This document shows positions 17,327-27,685 of a stretch of 64,000 nt of DNA, one piece after another. A program made the translations under genes and the position numbers. The notes beneath the pieces were generated by a model. The model saw only the letters and a program-made list of their open reading frames with translations. It was not told the origin of the DNA and did no database searches. The first letter of the stretch is position 1; the number at the start of each line of letters is the position of its first letter. Source of the DNA: Mycolicibacterium cosmeticum (GTDB lineage Bacteria; Actinomycetota; Actinomycetes; Mycobacteriales; Mycobacteriaceae); the NCBI RefSeq assembly GCF_000613185.1, contig NZ_CCBB010000001.1:744001-808000 (forward strand), written 5' to 3'.

Positions 17327-18361
17327 ATGACAACCGCCCTGCCGCTCCCCCGGACCCCCGATCCACGCGAGGCGCCCAGCCTGCGCTGGGGCATCCTGGG
17401 ACCCGGCTGGATCGCCCACCGCTTCGCCGAGTCGCTGCTGTCGTACACCACCCAGCGCATCGTGGCGGTGGGCTCCCGCGGCGCCGACCGCGCGGAAGCC
17501 TTCGCCGCGCAATGGTCCGTGCCGAAGGCACACGGTACGTACGAGGCGCTGTTCGGCGATCCCGACGTCGACATCGTCTACGTCGCGACGACGCACCCGA
17601 GCCATCGCGACAACGCCATCGCCGCACTCGAGGCCGGCAAGCACGTGCTCGTCGAGAAGCCGATCGCGGTGGACGCCGACGGGGCGCGGGACATCGCAGC
17701 GGCCGCCGAACGCGCGAATCGTTTTGCCGGCGAGGCAATGTGGACAAAGTTCCTGCCCAAATTCGATGTCATCCGTCAACTCCTCGACGATGGCGCCCTC
17801 GGGGAGATCCGCACCGTGCTCGCCGATCACGGTGAGTTCTTCACACCCGAGCACCGCATCTACGACCCCACCCTGGCCGGCGGCCCACTGCTCGACCTCG
17901 GCACCTATCCGATCGCGTTCGCCCAGTTCGTCTCCGCGGGCTTCACCTCGGTGCGCGCCCACGGCCAGGATGCCGCACCCGGTCTCAACGGCCAGATCGC
18001 CGCCACCCTGTCCGATGCGGCGGGCAACCTGGCCGTCCTGCATACCACCATGTTGTCGGACACCCCCACCGCGGCCGTCATCGCCGGGCGCGAGGCAACG
18101 CTGCACATCGACGGACCGTTCTTCATGCCGGGCCCGTTCACGCTCACCCGACACAAGGGACACCCGAGCGCTCCGGGCCGCGTACTGCGGTACGACGAGA
18201 AGCCGGGCGTGCAAACCGACGGCCTGCACTACGCCGCCGTGGAGGCAGCCAGGCTGATCGCCCAGGGCCGCACCGAATCCGAAATCCACCCGCTGCGGTA
18301 CGCGATCGCCACGCTGGAGGTCGCCGACGAGATCCGCAGGCAGCTGCGCGCTACGGGGTGA
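17327..18361 (+). CDS. Gfo/Idh/MocA-family oxidoreductase
   Basis: A 344-residue dehydrogenase with the nucleotide-binding motif GILGPGWIA (22-30) and the catalytic VEKPIA segment near residue 110. The C-terminal half is the family's beta-sheet substrate domain. It is divergent from iolG across a 62-bp region holding an IolR-type site, so it probably acts on an inositol stereoisomer or a related cyclitol or sugar. Its last 11 bp overlap the convergent next gene. The exact substrate is unknown. Confidence 0.85.
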   Translation: MTTALPLPRTPDPREAPSLRWGILGPGWIAHRFAESLLSYTTQRIVAVGSRGADRAEAFAAQWSVPKAHGTYEALFGDPDVDIVYVATTHPSHRDNAIAALEAGKHVLVEKPIAVDADGARDIAAAAERANRFAGEAMWTKFLPKFDVIRQLLDDGALGEIRTVLADHGEFFTPEHRIYDPTLAGGPLLDLGTYPIAFAQFVSAGFTSVRAHGQDAAPGLNGQIAATLSDAAGNLAVLHTTMLSDTPTAAVIAGREATLHIDGPFFMPGPFTLTRHKGHPSAPGRVLRYDEKPGVQTDGLHYAAVEAARLIAQGRTESEIHPLRYAIATLEVADEIRRQLRATG

Positions 18362-19517
18362 GCGGGCTGGGATTCACCCACGAACCAGCGCGCGCCGACT
18401 CGGTGATCGCCTCGATCACCCGTGCCGCTGCCACCGCGTCCCAGATGGTCGCACCGACGGGCTTGCCGGCCTGTACGGACTGCAGGAAGCGTTGCGCCTC
18501 AACGACCTTGAGTTCGTCATAGCCCATGGCCATCGCCGCACCGGGCTGGAAGGCCGCGTACTCGCCATCACCCGGTCCGACATGGCGAGTGGTGACCGGC
18601 TGATCCTGGTACACCGAGCCGGCACCCACCCGCAACTCACCGATGCGGCGGAAGTCCCAGCCGACAACACCCGCCGTGCCGTGAATCTCGAATCCGTATG
18701 CGTTCTGCTCACCGACGGCCACCCGACTGGCCTCGACCGAGCAACGGGCGCCCGACTTCAGCCGCAGCTGCGCGAAGACGTAGTCCTCGTTCTCCACCCT
18801 GTCCCGCACCCCGCCGGAGGCCAGCTGATGCCCACTGGTCGCACCGGTGGGCACCGGACGGTCCGGGATGAAGATGGCGGTATCGCCCATCACCGACTCG
18901 ACGCCGCCCAGCAGGTAGTGCACCAGATCCACGGCATGCGAGGCCAGATCGCCCAACACCCCGTTGCCGCCGTGGTCGCGTTGGAAGCGCCAGCTGAGCG
19001 CGCCGTCGGGATGGGCGGCGTAGTCCGACAGGAAGTAGAAGCGGGCGTGCGTGATCGCGCCGAGCTCACCGGCAGCGATCAGCTCGCGGGCGGCCTCGAC
19101 CGCAGGCGCGTTGCGGTAGTTGAAGCCGACCGCGGTGCGCACACCGGCGGCATCGGCGGCCTGCGCGACCGCCAGCGCGTCGGCGCTGGTCAGCCCCACC
19201 GGCTTCTCGATCCACAGGTGCTTACCGGCCGAGACAACCGCGGTGCCGATCTCGCGGTGCAGGAAGTTCGGCGCGGTGACGCTGACGGCCTCGATCACCG
19301 GATCGGCGACCACAGCGGCCCAAGCGGTTTCGGCTTTCCGGGCACCGAACTGCCGGGCTGCCTCGTCGGCACGACCAGGAACCTCGTCGGCGATGGCCAC
19401 CAGTTCCGGGAATCGCTCCAGCAGTGGGTAGTGGTGCCGGACCCTGGCATAGGCCTGGGCGTGGACGCGGCCCATCCATCCGAAGCCGATGATGCCGACG
19501 GGCGTGCTGCTGCTCAT
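18351..19517 (-). CDS. Gfo/Idh/MocA-family oxidoreductase, probable cyclitol dehydrogenase
   Basis: A 388-residue dehydrogenase. The start at 19517 places the Rossmann motif GIIGFGWMG at residues 8-16; the open frame extends to 19688 but passes through a terminator hairpin. IEKPVGL (near 108) carries the conserved Lys, and the SHAVDLVHYL region holds the His and Asp expected for catalysis. It is the third Gfo/Idh/MocA enzyme in the locus and has an IolR-like half-site 40 bp upstream. Acting on scyllo- or another inositol isomer is an inference from this context. Confidence 0.85.
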   Translation of the reverse strand: MSSSTPVGIIGFGWMGRVHAQAYARVRHHYPLLERFPELVAIADEVPGRADEAARQFGARKAETAWAAVVADPVIEAVSVTAPNFLHREIGTAVVSAGKHLWIEKPVGLTSADALAVAQAADAAGVRTAVGFNYRNAPAVEAARELIAAGELGAITHARFYFLSDYAAHPDGALSWRFQRDHGGNGVLGDLASHAVDLVHYLLGGVESVMGDTAIFIPDRPVPTGATSGHQLASGGVRDRVENEDYVFAQLRLKSGARCSVEASRVAVGEQNAYGFEIHGTAGVVGWDFRRIGELRVGAGSVYQDQPVTTRHVGPGDGEYAAFQPGAAMAMGYDELKVVEAQRFLQSVQAGKPVGATIWDAVAAARVIEAITESARAGSWVNPSPLTP

Positions 19518-19556
19518 CGTCCGAAGGGTAGCCACCCCGGTGTAGTGATGTCCATA

Positions 19557-19569
19557 CGTTAAGACAAAG
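19557..19569 (+). promoter_or_regulatory. Weak IolR-like site upstream of third dehydrogenase
   Basis: CGTTAAGACAAAG shares the GACAAAG half with the operator at 955-969. On the minus strand its core TGTCTTAACG matches the recalled IolR consensus at 9 of 10 bases. It lies 40 bp before the dehydrogenase start. Confidence 0.4.
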
Positions 19570-19580
19570 TCGGTGCACGC

Positions 19581-19635
19581 GTTTGTGCGGTTCCATCCGC
19601 GGACGTCGGCGCGCCGCGGATGAAACCGCACAAAC
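19581..19635. terminator. Long hairpin after type III glutamine synthetase gene
   Basis: Arms 19581-19602 and 19614-19635 pair at 21 of 22 positions around an 11-base loop. It begins 11 bp after the minus-strand glutamine synthetase stop. There is no T-tract, as is common in mycobacteria. Confidence 0.75.
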
Positions 19636-19645
19636 CGGCAATCGC

Positions 19646-21823
19646 CTACAGGATGTAGAGCATCTCCTGGTACGTCGGCAGCGGCCACAGGTCATCGGCC
19701 ACCACGCCTTCCAGCGCGTCGGCCGCGGCACGCACCGCCTCCATCGCGGGCAGCAGTGCCGACTGGGCATGCTTGGCCTCGTCCAGCGCGGACTCCGCGG
19801 AGTGGTCGGCCAGCGCCGCCTTCAAGGTCGCCAGCCCCGCCGACAACTCGGCGATCGGCTTCGAAACCCCTTCCAGCAGGGTGAGATCCGGCTCGACGCC
19901 GGCGGCCTTGAGCGTCGCCACGTTCTGCGCCAGCTCGGTCTGGTAGCGGATCGCGGCGGGCAGGATGACGGTCGTCCCCAGTTCCAGGGCGAGTTTGGCC
20001 TCCACACCGATGGTCAGCGCGTACTGCTCCAAGCGCACCTCGTAGCGGCTGTGCAGCTCCCGCTCGTTGAACACGCCGTACTTCTCGAACACCGCGATCG
20101 CCTCGGGCTTGATCAGCTCGGGGATGGCATCCAGCGTGGTCTTGAGATTCGGTAGGCCACGCTCGGCGGCCTCGATCTGCCAGTTGTCGGAGTAGCCGTC
20201 ACCGTTGAACACGACCGCGCCGTGCTCGGTGATGATGTCGGTGAGCAGCTGCTGCACCGCGGCGTCGAAGTCGGTGCCGTCGGCGACGGCCTTCTCCAGC
20301 ACCGTGGCCATGTAGTCCAGCGAATCGGCCATGATCGTGTTCAGGATGATCATCGGGACGTTGATGGTCTGCCCCGAACCCGGCGCCCGGAACTCGAACC
20401 GGTTGCCGGTGAACGCGAACGGGCTGGTGCGGTTGCGGTCGCCCGGGTCGGTCGGCAGTTCCGGCAGGGTGTCGACGCCGATGATCATGCTGCCCTTGCC
20501 CTTCGACGAGGTAGCAGCGCCCTTGGCGATCTGCTCGAACACATCGGCCAGCTGGGCACCGAGGAAGATCGAGATGATCGCGGGCGGGGCCTCGTTGGCT
20601 CCGAGGCGGTGGTCGTTGGTGGCCGAGGCGACCGACACCCGCAGCAGCCCTGCGTACTTGTGCACGGCGCGGATGACGGCGGCGCAGAAAACCAGGAACT
20701 GGGCGTTCTCGTGCGGCGTGTCACCCGGCACCAGCAGGCTGCCGAACTGCGCGTTGCCCACGGAGAAGTTGACGTGCTTACCCGAGCCGTTGACTCCGGC
20801 GAACGGCTTCTCGTGGAACAGGCATTCCATGCCGTGCTTCTTGGCGATGTTGCGGAAGATGGTCATCAGCAGCTGCTGGTGGTCGGCGGCGATGTTGGCC
20901 CGCTCGAACATCGGCGCGATCTCGAACTGGCCGGGCGCGACCTCGTTGTGCCGGGTCTTGGCCGGGATGCCGAGCTTGAACAGCTCGCGCTCGGTGTCCA
21001 TCATGAAGCCGAGCACGCGCTCGGGGACGGCGCCGAAGTAGTGGTCGTCGAACTCTTGACCCTTGGGCGGCTTGGCACCGAACAGCGTGCGGCCGGCGTT
21101 GATCAGGTCCGGACGGGCCAGGAAGAAGTGCCGGTCCACCAGGAAGTACTCCTGCTCGGGACCGCAGAACGACACGATGTGGTCGAAGTCCTTGTGCCCG
21201 AACAGCTTCAGGATCCGTTCGGCGTGCGTGCCCATCGCCTGCTGGCTGCGCAGCAGCGGGGTCTTGTAGTCCAGCGCCTCACCGGTCATCGACACGAACA
21301 CCGTGGGGATGCACAGCGTGTTGCCGTTCGGGTTCTCCAGGATGTAGGCCGGGCTGGTGACGTCCCAACCGGTGTAGCCGCGGGCCTCGAAGGTCGAGCG
21401 CAGGCCGCCGGACGGGAAGCTGGAGGCGTCGGGCTCACCCTGAATCAGGGTCTTGCCCGCGAACTCGGCCAGCGTCTGGCCATCGGAGACCGGCTCCAGG
21501 AAGCTGTCGTGCTTCTCGGCGGTCAATCCGGTCATCGGGTAGAACACGTGCGCGTAGTGGGTGGCGCCCTTCTCCAGCGCCCAGTCCTTCATCGCCGCGG
21601 CGACGGCATCGGCGATCGCCGGATCCAGCTTCGCGCCCTTCTCGATGGTCGCGACGACGGACTTGTAGATGGATTTCGGCAGCCGGGACTGCATCTCGGC
21701 CTTGGTGAAGACGTTGGACCCGAAGATCTCGCCCGGGGCTTCGGTCGGGTCGAAGCTGATGGCCGGCGGCACGTAGCCCTCGACGTTGGTGATCGCCTGG
21801 AGGCGGACGGCATTACCACTCAA
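19646..21823 (-). CDS. Type III glutamine synthetase
   Basis: A 725-residue enzyme of the GSIII (GlnN) class, much longer than the usual 470-residue GlnA and of the standard GSIII length. It starts with the class-typical region FGSNVFT and has the catalytic-core stretches [12 protein letters not shown] (glutamate/metal site) and [12 protein letters not shown], followed by [11 protein letters not shown]. It makes glutamine from glutamate, ammonia and ATP in the cytoplasm, in addition to the GSI enzymes expected elsewhere in the genome. It is a single gene, with a long hairpin after its stop. Nothing in the short upstream region identifies its regulator. Confidence 0.93.
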   Translation of the reverse strand: MSGNAVRLQAITNVEGYVPPAISFDPTEAPGEIFGSNVFTKAEMQSRLPKSIYKSVVATIEKGAKLDPAIADAVAAAMKDWALEKGATHYAHVFYPMTGLTAEKHDSFLEPVSDGQTLAEFAGKTLIQGEPDASSFPSGGLRSTFEARGYTGWDVTSPAYILENPNGNTLCIPTVFVSMTGEALDYKTPLLRSQQAMGTHAERILKLFGHKDFDHIVSFCGPEQEYFLVDRHFFLARPDLINAGRTLFGAKPPKGQEFDDHYFGAVPERVLGFMMDTERELFKLGIPAKTRHNEVAPGQFEIAPMFERANIAADHQQLLMTIFRNIAKKHGMECLFHEKPFAGVNGSGKHVNFSVGNAQFGSLLVPGDTPHENAQFLVFCAAVIRAVHKYAGLLRVSVASATNDHRLGANEAPPAIISIFLGAQLADVFEQIAKGAATSSKGKGSMIIGVDTLPELPTDPGDRNRTSPFAFTGNRFEFRAPGSGQTINVPMIILNTIMADSLDYMATVLEKAVADGTDFDAAVQQLLTDIITEHGAVVFNGDGYSDNWQIEAAERGLPNLKTTLDAIPELIKPEAIAVFEKYGVFNERELHSRYEVRLEQYALTIGVEAKLALELGTTVILPAAIRYQTELAQNVATLKAAGVEPDLTLLEGVSKPIAELSAGLATLKAALADHSAESALDEAKHAQSALLPAMEAVRAAADALEGVVADDLWPLPTYQEMLYIL

Positions 21824-22011
21824 TGGAGTTCCTATCGCTGCGCGTGCTTGACCGACCCACGGTAGGAACCTTCGATGGCAAATCTGTTACGTACGCGTCA
21901 AGGACGCGATTCGCTTGTAACAGGCCCGCGCGATCCTTACTTTGGCAAAGACGCTGCCCTTTGGCGTCACTTGCGTTTCACCCGTCCCACGCCCGCGGAA
22001 TCTGTCGGTGG

Positions 22012-22027
22012 TCGAACGTATGTTCGA
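22012..22027. promoter_or_regulatory. LexA (SOS) box
   Basis: TCGAACGTATGTTCGA is a perfect match to the mycobacterial SOS box TCGAAC-N4-GTTCGA. It ends three bases before the ATG of the 13E12 HNH gene. From memory, several 13E12-family genes of M. tuberculosis also carry LexA sites. The close spacing suggests a leaderless or near-leaderless message blocked directly by LexA. Confidence 0.9.
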
Positions 22028-22030
22028 ATC

Positions 22031-23437
22031 ATGTCGACAACCGCGTCCCAGGCGTTGGCGGCCTTACGCGCCGCCTCCGAGGCCTTGGCGGCGTGCGACT
22101 TCCAGCCGCTGACACGGGCCGAGTTGCTGGCCGTGATGGACGAGTTCGAGGTCCTCACCTGCCGCCTGCCCGCCCAGTCGCACCGGATGCTGGTGCAACT
22201 GCAGGCCGACGGCACCCCGCAGGAGCTGGGTGCGAAGTCCTGGAACGCGCTGCTGCGCATTCGTTGGCGGCTGTCCACCGCCGAGGCCGGCCGCCGTCTG
22301 GCGGAGACCGCCGATCTGGGGCCGCGCCGGTCGTTGACGGGTGAGCCACTGCAGCCGGCCCTGGCCGCCGTCGCCGCCGCGCAAGCCGCCGGGCTCATCA
22401 ACGGCGGCCACGTCGACGTCCTGCGGGATGTCATCGACCGCCTGCCGGGATTCGTCGACACCACCACCCGGGAGCAGTTCGAGATCGACCTGGTGCGCAT
22501 CGCCACCGGCGTGGGACCCAAAGAACTCAAGGACACGGCCGAGCTGCGCTTGTTCCTGCTCGATCAGGACGGACCCGTACCCGAGGACGCCGAGCGCGAA
22601 CGCAAGCGCGGGGTCACGATCGGCAAGCAGGGCCGCGATGCGATGACGCCGGCCAGCGCGAACTTGACCCCGGAGGCGACGGCGGTCTTCGAGGTGCTCT
22701 TCGCCAAGTTCGCGGCGCCGGGGATGTGCAACCCGGCGGACGACGAACCGTGCATCTCCGGCACCCCGACCCAGGCGCAGATCGACAACGACCACCGAAC
22801 CCCGGCCCAGCGCCGGCACGACGCGTTGATCGCCATCGGCCGGATCGCTCTGATGAGCGGTGAACTCGGTCAGCTCAACGGATTACCCGTCTCGGTGATC
22901 ATCCGGACCACCTTGCAGGATCTGGAATCCCGCGCCGGGATCGGCGTCACCGGCGGCGGCACCAAGGTGCCCATCAGGGACGTCATCCGGATGGCGGCCC
23001 ATGCCAACCATCATCTGGCCGTGTTCGACAAGGCCACCGGGTCGGCCCTCGCCCTGTTCCGGGCGCGCCGTACCGCGTCACGGGCACAACGGATCATGCT
23101 CATCGCGCGCGAGGGCGGCTGCACCAAACCGGGTTGCACCGTCGGTGCCTACGGCAGCGAAGTGCATCATGCGGCGGCGGATTGGGCACACGGCGGCAAC
23201 ACCAATGTGGACGAGATGGCGTTGGCGTGCGGGCCCGACAATCGCATGGTGCACCGCGACGGCGGCTACACCACCACGATCAACGGTCGCGGCGAGGTCG
23301 AATGGCAGCCGCCGCCCTGGCTTGACCATGGCCAACAGCGGATCAATTATCTGCACCGGCCCGAGCTGCTCCTGAGGCCGGTCGACGGCACCGGCACCGA
23401 CCACGCCCACGGCGGTACGGGAATGCGCGGCCCGTGA
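22031..23437 (+). CDS. 13E12 repeat family HNH endonuclease (DUF222)
   Basis: A 468-residue protein with an N-terminal helical DUF222 region (about 1-330) and a C-terminal HNH nuclease domain (about 360-440: GGCTKPGCT zinc-type cysteines, VHHAAADWAHGG with the catalytic His pair, then the second half near LACGPDNRMVH). The ATG at 22031 follows the LexA box; the open frame runs back to 21875 but that would place the box inside the coding region. These genes occur as multi-copy families in mycobacteria and are often linked to DNA damage. Their biological role is not settled. Confidence 0.9.
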   Translation: MSTTASQALAALRAASEALAACDFQPLTRAELLAVMDEFEVLTCRLPAQSHRMLVQLQADGTPQELGAKSWNALLRIRWRLSTAEAGRRLAETADLGPRRSLTGEPLQPALAAVAAAQAAGLINGGHVDVLRDVIDRLPGFVDTTTREQFEIDLVRIATGVGPKELKDTAELRLFLLDQDGPVPEDAERERKRGVTIGKQGRDAMTPASANLTPEATAVFEVLFAKFAAPGMCNPADDEPCISGTPTQAQIDNDHRTPAQRRHDALIAIGRIALMSGELGQLNGLPVSVIIRTTLQDLESRAGIGVTGGGTKVPIRDVIRMAAHANHHLAVFDKATGSALALFRARRTASRAQRIMLIAREGGCTKPGCTVGAYGSEVHHAAADWAHGGNTNVDEMALACGPDNRMVHRDGGYTTTINGRGEVEWQPPPWLDHGQQRINYLHRPELLLRPVDGTGTDHAHGGTGMRGP

Positions 23438-23468
23438 ATGCCGGCCCGCCCGGCCCCCGGGCCGTGAC

Positions 23469-24398
23469 TCAGAGCAAGTGGGTCGCGGTGTCGATGCGTG
23501 CGCCGAGGTCGATGCCCTCGGCCACGGCGACGAGGGCCGTCGCCACGATGGATGCCGGGGCCCGGTCGAGCACCACCAACCCGATCGCCGGACTCGGGCC
23601 GTGTTTGACCATCGGCCGCGCCGCGAAACCCGCAGGCACACCCAACCGCGGCAGCCAGGCGGTCGACGCGATGGTGGCCCGCCGGGCGTGCGTCAGGTGC
23701 GCGTACAGCGCATCCACCGAATCCGCCTCCACGACCGGACGGTAGTGCACACCCTCGGCGGCCATGTTCGCGTCCAGGATGCGGCGATTACGCATCGTGG
23801 TGGTCAGCACGCACAGCTCCAAACCGGCCGCGTCGGCCCAGCTCACCTCCGGCCGGCCGACCAGCGGATGGTCCACCGACGCGATCAGGACGTACTGCTC
23901 CCGGTACAGCTCGACCGACCGGGTCCCCGGCGGCGCTTCGTCATCGAGGTAGGTCAACCCGGCGTCGATCTCGAAATCGGCCAGCCGCCGGGCGATCTCA
24001 CGCGAGGACAGCGCCTCGATGCGCACCGACGCGGCCGGATTGCGGTGCAGGAACTCGGCGGTGATGAACGGACTGGCCGGAACCGCCGTCGGAATCGCGC
24101 CGAGCCGCGCGGTGACGGTCAACCGGCCCTGCATCCGCTCGAGGTCGGCGAGCATCTCGTCGCGCTCGGCGATGATCCGCTGCGCCCAGGCGACGACCCG
24201 CTGCCCCTCCTCGGTGAAACCCTCGAAGCGACGGCCGCGCTGCACGATCACGATGCCCAGATCGCGCTCCAGCCGGCGGATCGCCACCGACAGCGTCGGC
24301 TGGCTGATGTGGCAGCGCGCGGCGGCCCGGCCGAAGTGCCGCTCGGCGGCCAGCGCCAGCAGGTAGTCCAGGTGCTGCAGCAACACGTCGCCGGCCAT
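23469..24398 (-). CDS. LysR-family transcriptional regulator
   Basis: A 309-residue regulator with an N-terminal winged helix (about 9-66; AAARCHISQPTLSVAIRRLE is the recognition region) and a C-terminal periplasmic-binding-like effector domain. The start at 24398 gives the normal LysR N-terminus; a more upstream start is possible. It is divergent from the FdhF-FdhD genes across 101 bp, the usual arrangement for a LysR protein controlling its neighbour, so it probably regulates the molybdoenzyme. The effector is unknown. Confidence 0.88.
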   Translation of the reverse strand: MAGDVLLQHLDYLLALAAERHFGRAAARCHISQPTLSVAIRRLERDLGIVIVQRGRRFEGFTEEGQRVVAWAQRIIAERDEMLADLERMQGRLTVTARLGAIPTAVPASPFITAEFLHRNPAASVRIEALSSREIARRLADFEIDAGLTYLDDEAPPGTRSVELYREQYVLIASVDHPLVGRPEVSWADAAGLELCVLTTTMRNRRILDANMAAEGVHYRPVVEADSVDALYAHLTHARRATIASTAWLPRLGVPAGFAARPMVKHGPSPAIGLVVLDRAPASIVATALVAVAEGIDLGARIDTATHLL

Positions 24399-24499
24399 CG
24401 TCTGACGATAGACGCCGTCTATCACTGCATGTCAAATACCGAATACCGACCGCCTGCATCGTCGGCCAGCGGTCGGTTCACAGGATTAGATTGGAAGGC

Positions 24500-26797
24500 A
24501 TGACCAGTACCGAAGACGTCGACGCAAGCTACGACGAACGCGACGTCTCGGTCACCGGCGCCAAGCACGAGGCCGCCGGGGTGAAGGCCGTGATGGTCAG
24601 CATGCGGCGCGGCCTGGAGCAGATGGGTCCGGCCCGCACGCTGGCCGCACTGTCCCGGCTCAATCAGCGACACGGTTTCGACTGTCCCGGCTGCGCATGG
24701 CCCGAAGAGCACGGCGGACGCAAGCTGGCCGAGTTCTGCGAGAACGGCGCCAAGGCCGTCGCCGAGGAAGCCACCAAGCGACGCGTCACGGCGGACTTCT
24801 TCGCCCGTCATTCGGTGGCCGAACTGGCCGACAAGCCCGAGTACTGGCTGTCGCAGCAGGGCCGGTTGACCGAGCCGATGGTGTTGCGGCCGGGCGCCAC
24901 CCACTACGAGCCGATCGACTGGGACGCGGCCTACCGGCTGATCGCCGACGAGCTGACCGCCCTGGACTCCCCCGACGAGGCGCTGTTCTACACCTCGGGC
25001 CGTACCAGCAATGAGGCAGCCTTCCTGTACCAACTGCTGGTGCGCAGCTTCGGCACCAACAACCTGCCGGACTGTTCGAACATGTGCCACGAGTCGTCGG
25101 GTACCGCGCTGGTCGACTCGATCGGCATCGGCAAGGGTTCGGTCACCGTCGACGATGTCGAGCATGCCGATCTGATCGTCATCGCCGGGCAGAACCCCGG
25201 CACCAACCATCCGCGCATGTTGTCCGTGCTGGAGAAGGCGAAAGGCAACGGCGCCAAGATCATTGCCGTCAATCCGTTGCCGGAGGCCGGGTTGATGCGG
25301 TTCAAGGACCCGCAGAAGGTGCGCGGTGTCGTGGGGCACGGCATCGCGATCGCCGACGAGTTCGTCCAGATCCGCATCGGCGGGGACATGGCGCTGTTCG
25401 CGGGGCTGGGCCGGCTGCTGCTGGAGGCCGAGGACGCCGCGCCGGGAACCATCGTGGACCGCGCGTTCGTCGACGCGCACTGTGCCGGCTTCGACGCCTA
25501 CGAACGCCAGACCCGCGCCGTCGACCTGGACGTGGTGGCCGAGGCCACCGGCGTCGACGACACCCAATTGCGCCGGGTGGCAGCGATGTTCGCCCAATCG
25601 CAGCGCACGGTGATCTGCTGGGCGATGGGATTGACCCAGCATCGGCACGCGGTCGCGACGATCGGCGAAGCCACCAACCTGCTGCTGATGCGCGGCATGA
25701 TCGGCAAGCCGGGCGCCGGTGTGTGCCCGGTGCGGGGGCATTCCAACGTGCAGGGCGACCGGACCATGGGCATCTGGGAGAAGATGCCCGAGGCGTTCCT
25801 GGCCGCGCTGGACGCCCGGTTCGGCATCACCAGCCCGCGCAAGCACGGCCACGACACCGTCGACGGTATCCGGGCCATGCGCGACGGCCGCGCCAAGACG
25901 TTCATCGGGATGGGCGGCAACTTCGTCTCCGCCACTCCCGACACCGCCGTCACCGAGGCAGCGCTGCGCAATTGCGCTCTGACGGTGCAGATCTCGACGA
26001 AGTTGAACCGCAGCCACCTGGTGCACGGCCGCACCGCGGTGATCCTGCCGACGCTGGGCCGCACCGACAAGGACTTCCAACGGGCCGGCAAACAGCTGGT
26101 GTCGGTGGAGGATTCGATGTCGATGGTGCATCTGTCGCGCGGTAACCTGCACCCTCCCAGCGATCAGGTGCGCAGCGAGGTGGCCATCGTCTGCCAGCTG
26201 GCCCGCACCCTGCTGGGCCCCGATCACCCGGTGCCGTGGGAGGCGTTCAACGACGACTACGACCTGATCCGCGACGCCATCGCCGACGTGGTGCCCGGCT
26301 GCGCCGACTACAACACCCGGGTGCGTCAGCCGGACGGATTCCAGCTCCCGCATCCGCCGCGCGATGCCCGCGAATTCCCCACCCACACCGGCAAAGCGAA
26401 CTTCTCGGTGTACCCGTTGGAGTGGGTCCCGGTGCCCCCGGGCCGGCTGGTGTTGCAGACGCTGCGCAGCCACGACCAGTACAACACCACCATCTACGGT
26501 CTGGACGACCGGTACCGCGGCGTGAAGGGCGGCCGGCGGGTGGTGTTCGTCAACCCGGCCGATATCGCGGCGCTCGGTTTCCATGACGGGGACCGGGTGA
26601 ACCTCATCTCGGAGTTCGAAGGCCGGGAGCGGCGGGCCGAGGACTTCCGCATCGTGGCGTACTCCACCCCGGCCGGCAACGCCGCCGCGTACTACCCGGA
26701 GACCAATCCCCTGGTGCCACTGGATCATACGGCCGTCAGATCCAACACGCCGGTGTCCAAGGCTGTCGTCGTCAGGCTGGAATCATGGGTCGGGTGA
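24500..26797 (+). CDS. FdhF/YdeP-family molybdopterin oxidoreductase
   Basis: A 765-residue molybdenum enzyme of the formate-dehydrogenase-like FdhF/YdeP group. It has Cys62 and Cys65 in DCPGCAWP near the N-terminus, Cys196 in NMCHESSG at the position of the usual Mo ligand, then the bis-MGD domains, and a C-terminal beta-barrel. No separate electron-transfer subunits are encoded nearby, as in other members of this group. The start is the ATG at 24500, after GGAAGG; a TTG three codons earlier is less likely. The stop overlaps fdhD by 13 bp. Formate as substrate is possible but not shown for this family. Confidence 0.9.
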   Translation: MTSTEDVDASYDERDVSVTGAKHEAAGVKAVMVSMRRGLEQMGPARTLAALSRLNQRHGFDCPGCAWPEEHGGRKLAEFCENGAKAVAEEATKRRVTADFFARHSVAELADKPEYWLSQQGRLTEPMVLRPGATHYEPIDWDAAYRLIADELTALDSPDEALFYTSGRTSNEAAFLYQLLVRSFGTNNLPDCSNMCHESSGTALVDSIGIGKGSVTVDDVEHADLIVIAGQNPGTNHPRMLSVLEKAKGNGAKIIAVNPLPEAGLMRFKDPQKVRGVVGHGIAIADEFVQIRIGGDMALFAGLGRLLLEAEDAAPGTIVDRAFVDAHCAGFDAYERQTRAVDLDVVAEATGVDDTQLRRVAAMFAQSQRTVICWAMGLTQHRHAVATIGEATNLLLMRGMIGKPGAGVCPVRGHSNVQGDRTMGIWEKMPEAFLAALDARFGITSPRKHGHDTVDGIRAMRDGRAKTFIGMGGNFVSATPDTAVTEAALRNCALTVQISTKLNRSHLVHGRTAVILPTLGRTDKDFQRAGKQLVSVEDSMSMVHLSRGNLHPPSDQVRSEVAIVCQLARTLLGPDHPVPWEAFNDDYDLIRDAIADVVPGCADYNTRVRQPDGFQLPHPPRDAREFPTHTGKANFSVYPLEWVPVPPGRLVLQTLRSHDQYNTTIYGLDDRYRGVKGGRRVVFVNPADIAALGFHDGDRVNLISEFEGRERRAEDFRIVAYSTPAGNAAAYYPETNPLVPLDHTAVRSNTPVSKAVVVRLESWVG

Positions 26798-27606
26798 CGA
26801 CACGCCGGCCGATCAGCCACCGCACCGCCGACGGGGTGGTGACCAGGCCGGATACCCTCGTCGTCGAAGAGCCGCTGGAGATCCGGGTCAACGGCGCCCC
26901 GCTGACGGTGACCATGCGCACCCCGGGATCGGATATCGAACTGGCCCAAGGCTTTCTGCTCACCGAAGGCATCGTCACCAGCCGCGACGACATCGCCACG
27001 GTGCGGTACTGCCAAGGCGCGACCGAGGACGGCGTCAACACCTACAACGTGCTGGACGTGACCCTGACCCCCGGCGTCCCGACCCCCGACGTGGACCTGA
27101 CCCGCAACTTCTACGCGACCTCGTCGTGCGGGGTGTGCGGTAAGGCGTCTCTGGACGCGGTACGGCTGATCAGCAGGCACTCCCCCGGGGACGATCCCAC
27201 CACCGTCGCACCGGAGGTGCTCAGCGCGCTGCCCACCAAGCTGCGCAAGGCGCAGAAGGTGTTCGCCACCACCGGGGGCCTGCACGGGGCCGCGCTGTAC
27301 GACACCGACGGCACCGAGCTGGTGGTCCGCGAGGACATCGGCCGGCACAACGCCGTCGACAAGGCCATCGGCTGGGCCCTGGAGAGCCGTCGAATCCCGT
27401 TGTCGGGCACCGTACTCCTGGTCAGCGGGCGAGCCTCCTTCGAGCTGACCCAGAAGGCGGTGATGGCCGGCATCCCCATCCTGGCCGCCGTCTCGGCGCC
27501 GTCGTCGCTGGCCGTGGATCTGGCCGCACAGGCCGGACTGACCCTGGTGGCGTTCCTGCGCGGTGCGTCGATGAACGTCTACACCCGGCCCGACCGGGTC
27601 CGATAA
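26785..27606 (+). CDS. fdhD: Formate dehydrogenase accessory sulfurtransferase FdhD
   Basis: A 273-residue protein that transfers sulfur from a cysteine desulfurase to the molybdenum cofactor of formate dehydrogenase-type enzymes. The catalytic cysteine motif SSCGVCGK occurs near residues 113-120, and [13 protein letters not shown] and [15 protein letters not shown] are family signatures. The 13-bp overlap with the upstream FdhF-type gene shows translational coupling and supports that enzyme being its client. Confidence 0.95.
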   Translation: MGRVTTRRPISHRTADGVVTRPDTLVVEEPLEIRVNGAPLTVTMRTPGSDIELAQGFLLTEGIVTSRDDIATVRYCQGATEDGVNTYNVLDVTLTPGVPTPDVDLTRNFYATSSCGVCGKASLDAVRLISRHSPGDDPTTVAPEVLSALPTKLRKAQKVFATTGGLHGAALYDTDGTELVVREDIGRHNAVDKAIGWALESRRIPLSGTVLLVSGRASFELTQKAVMAGIPILAAVSAPSSLAVDLAAQAGLTLVAFLRGASMNVYTRPDRVR

Positions 27607-27685
27607 CCCACCAGGACACAATCTCCCCCCGTTCTCCACCCAATCTCCAAGCAGCCGGGTACCGCTGGCGGCGAGCATCGAGGGC

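Noticed and set aside
20222..21865. Long frame opposite the type III glutamine synthetase gene
   Set aside because: It is a mirror frame of high-GC DNA; the translated sequence has no fold-like pattern and the glutamine synthetase is certain.
23437..23469. GC-rich inverted repeat between the DUF222 gene and the LysR gene as a terminator
   Set aside because: The stem is short and made only of G and C runs, so it cannot be told from background.
24422..26728. 768-codon frame opposite the FdhF-type gene
   Set aside because: It is His/Val/Gly/Arg-rich shadow sequence; the molybdoenzyme on the other strand has clear motifs.
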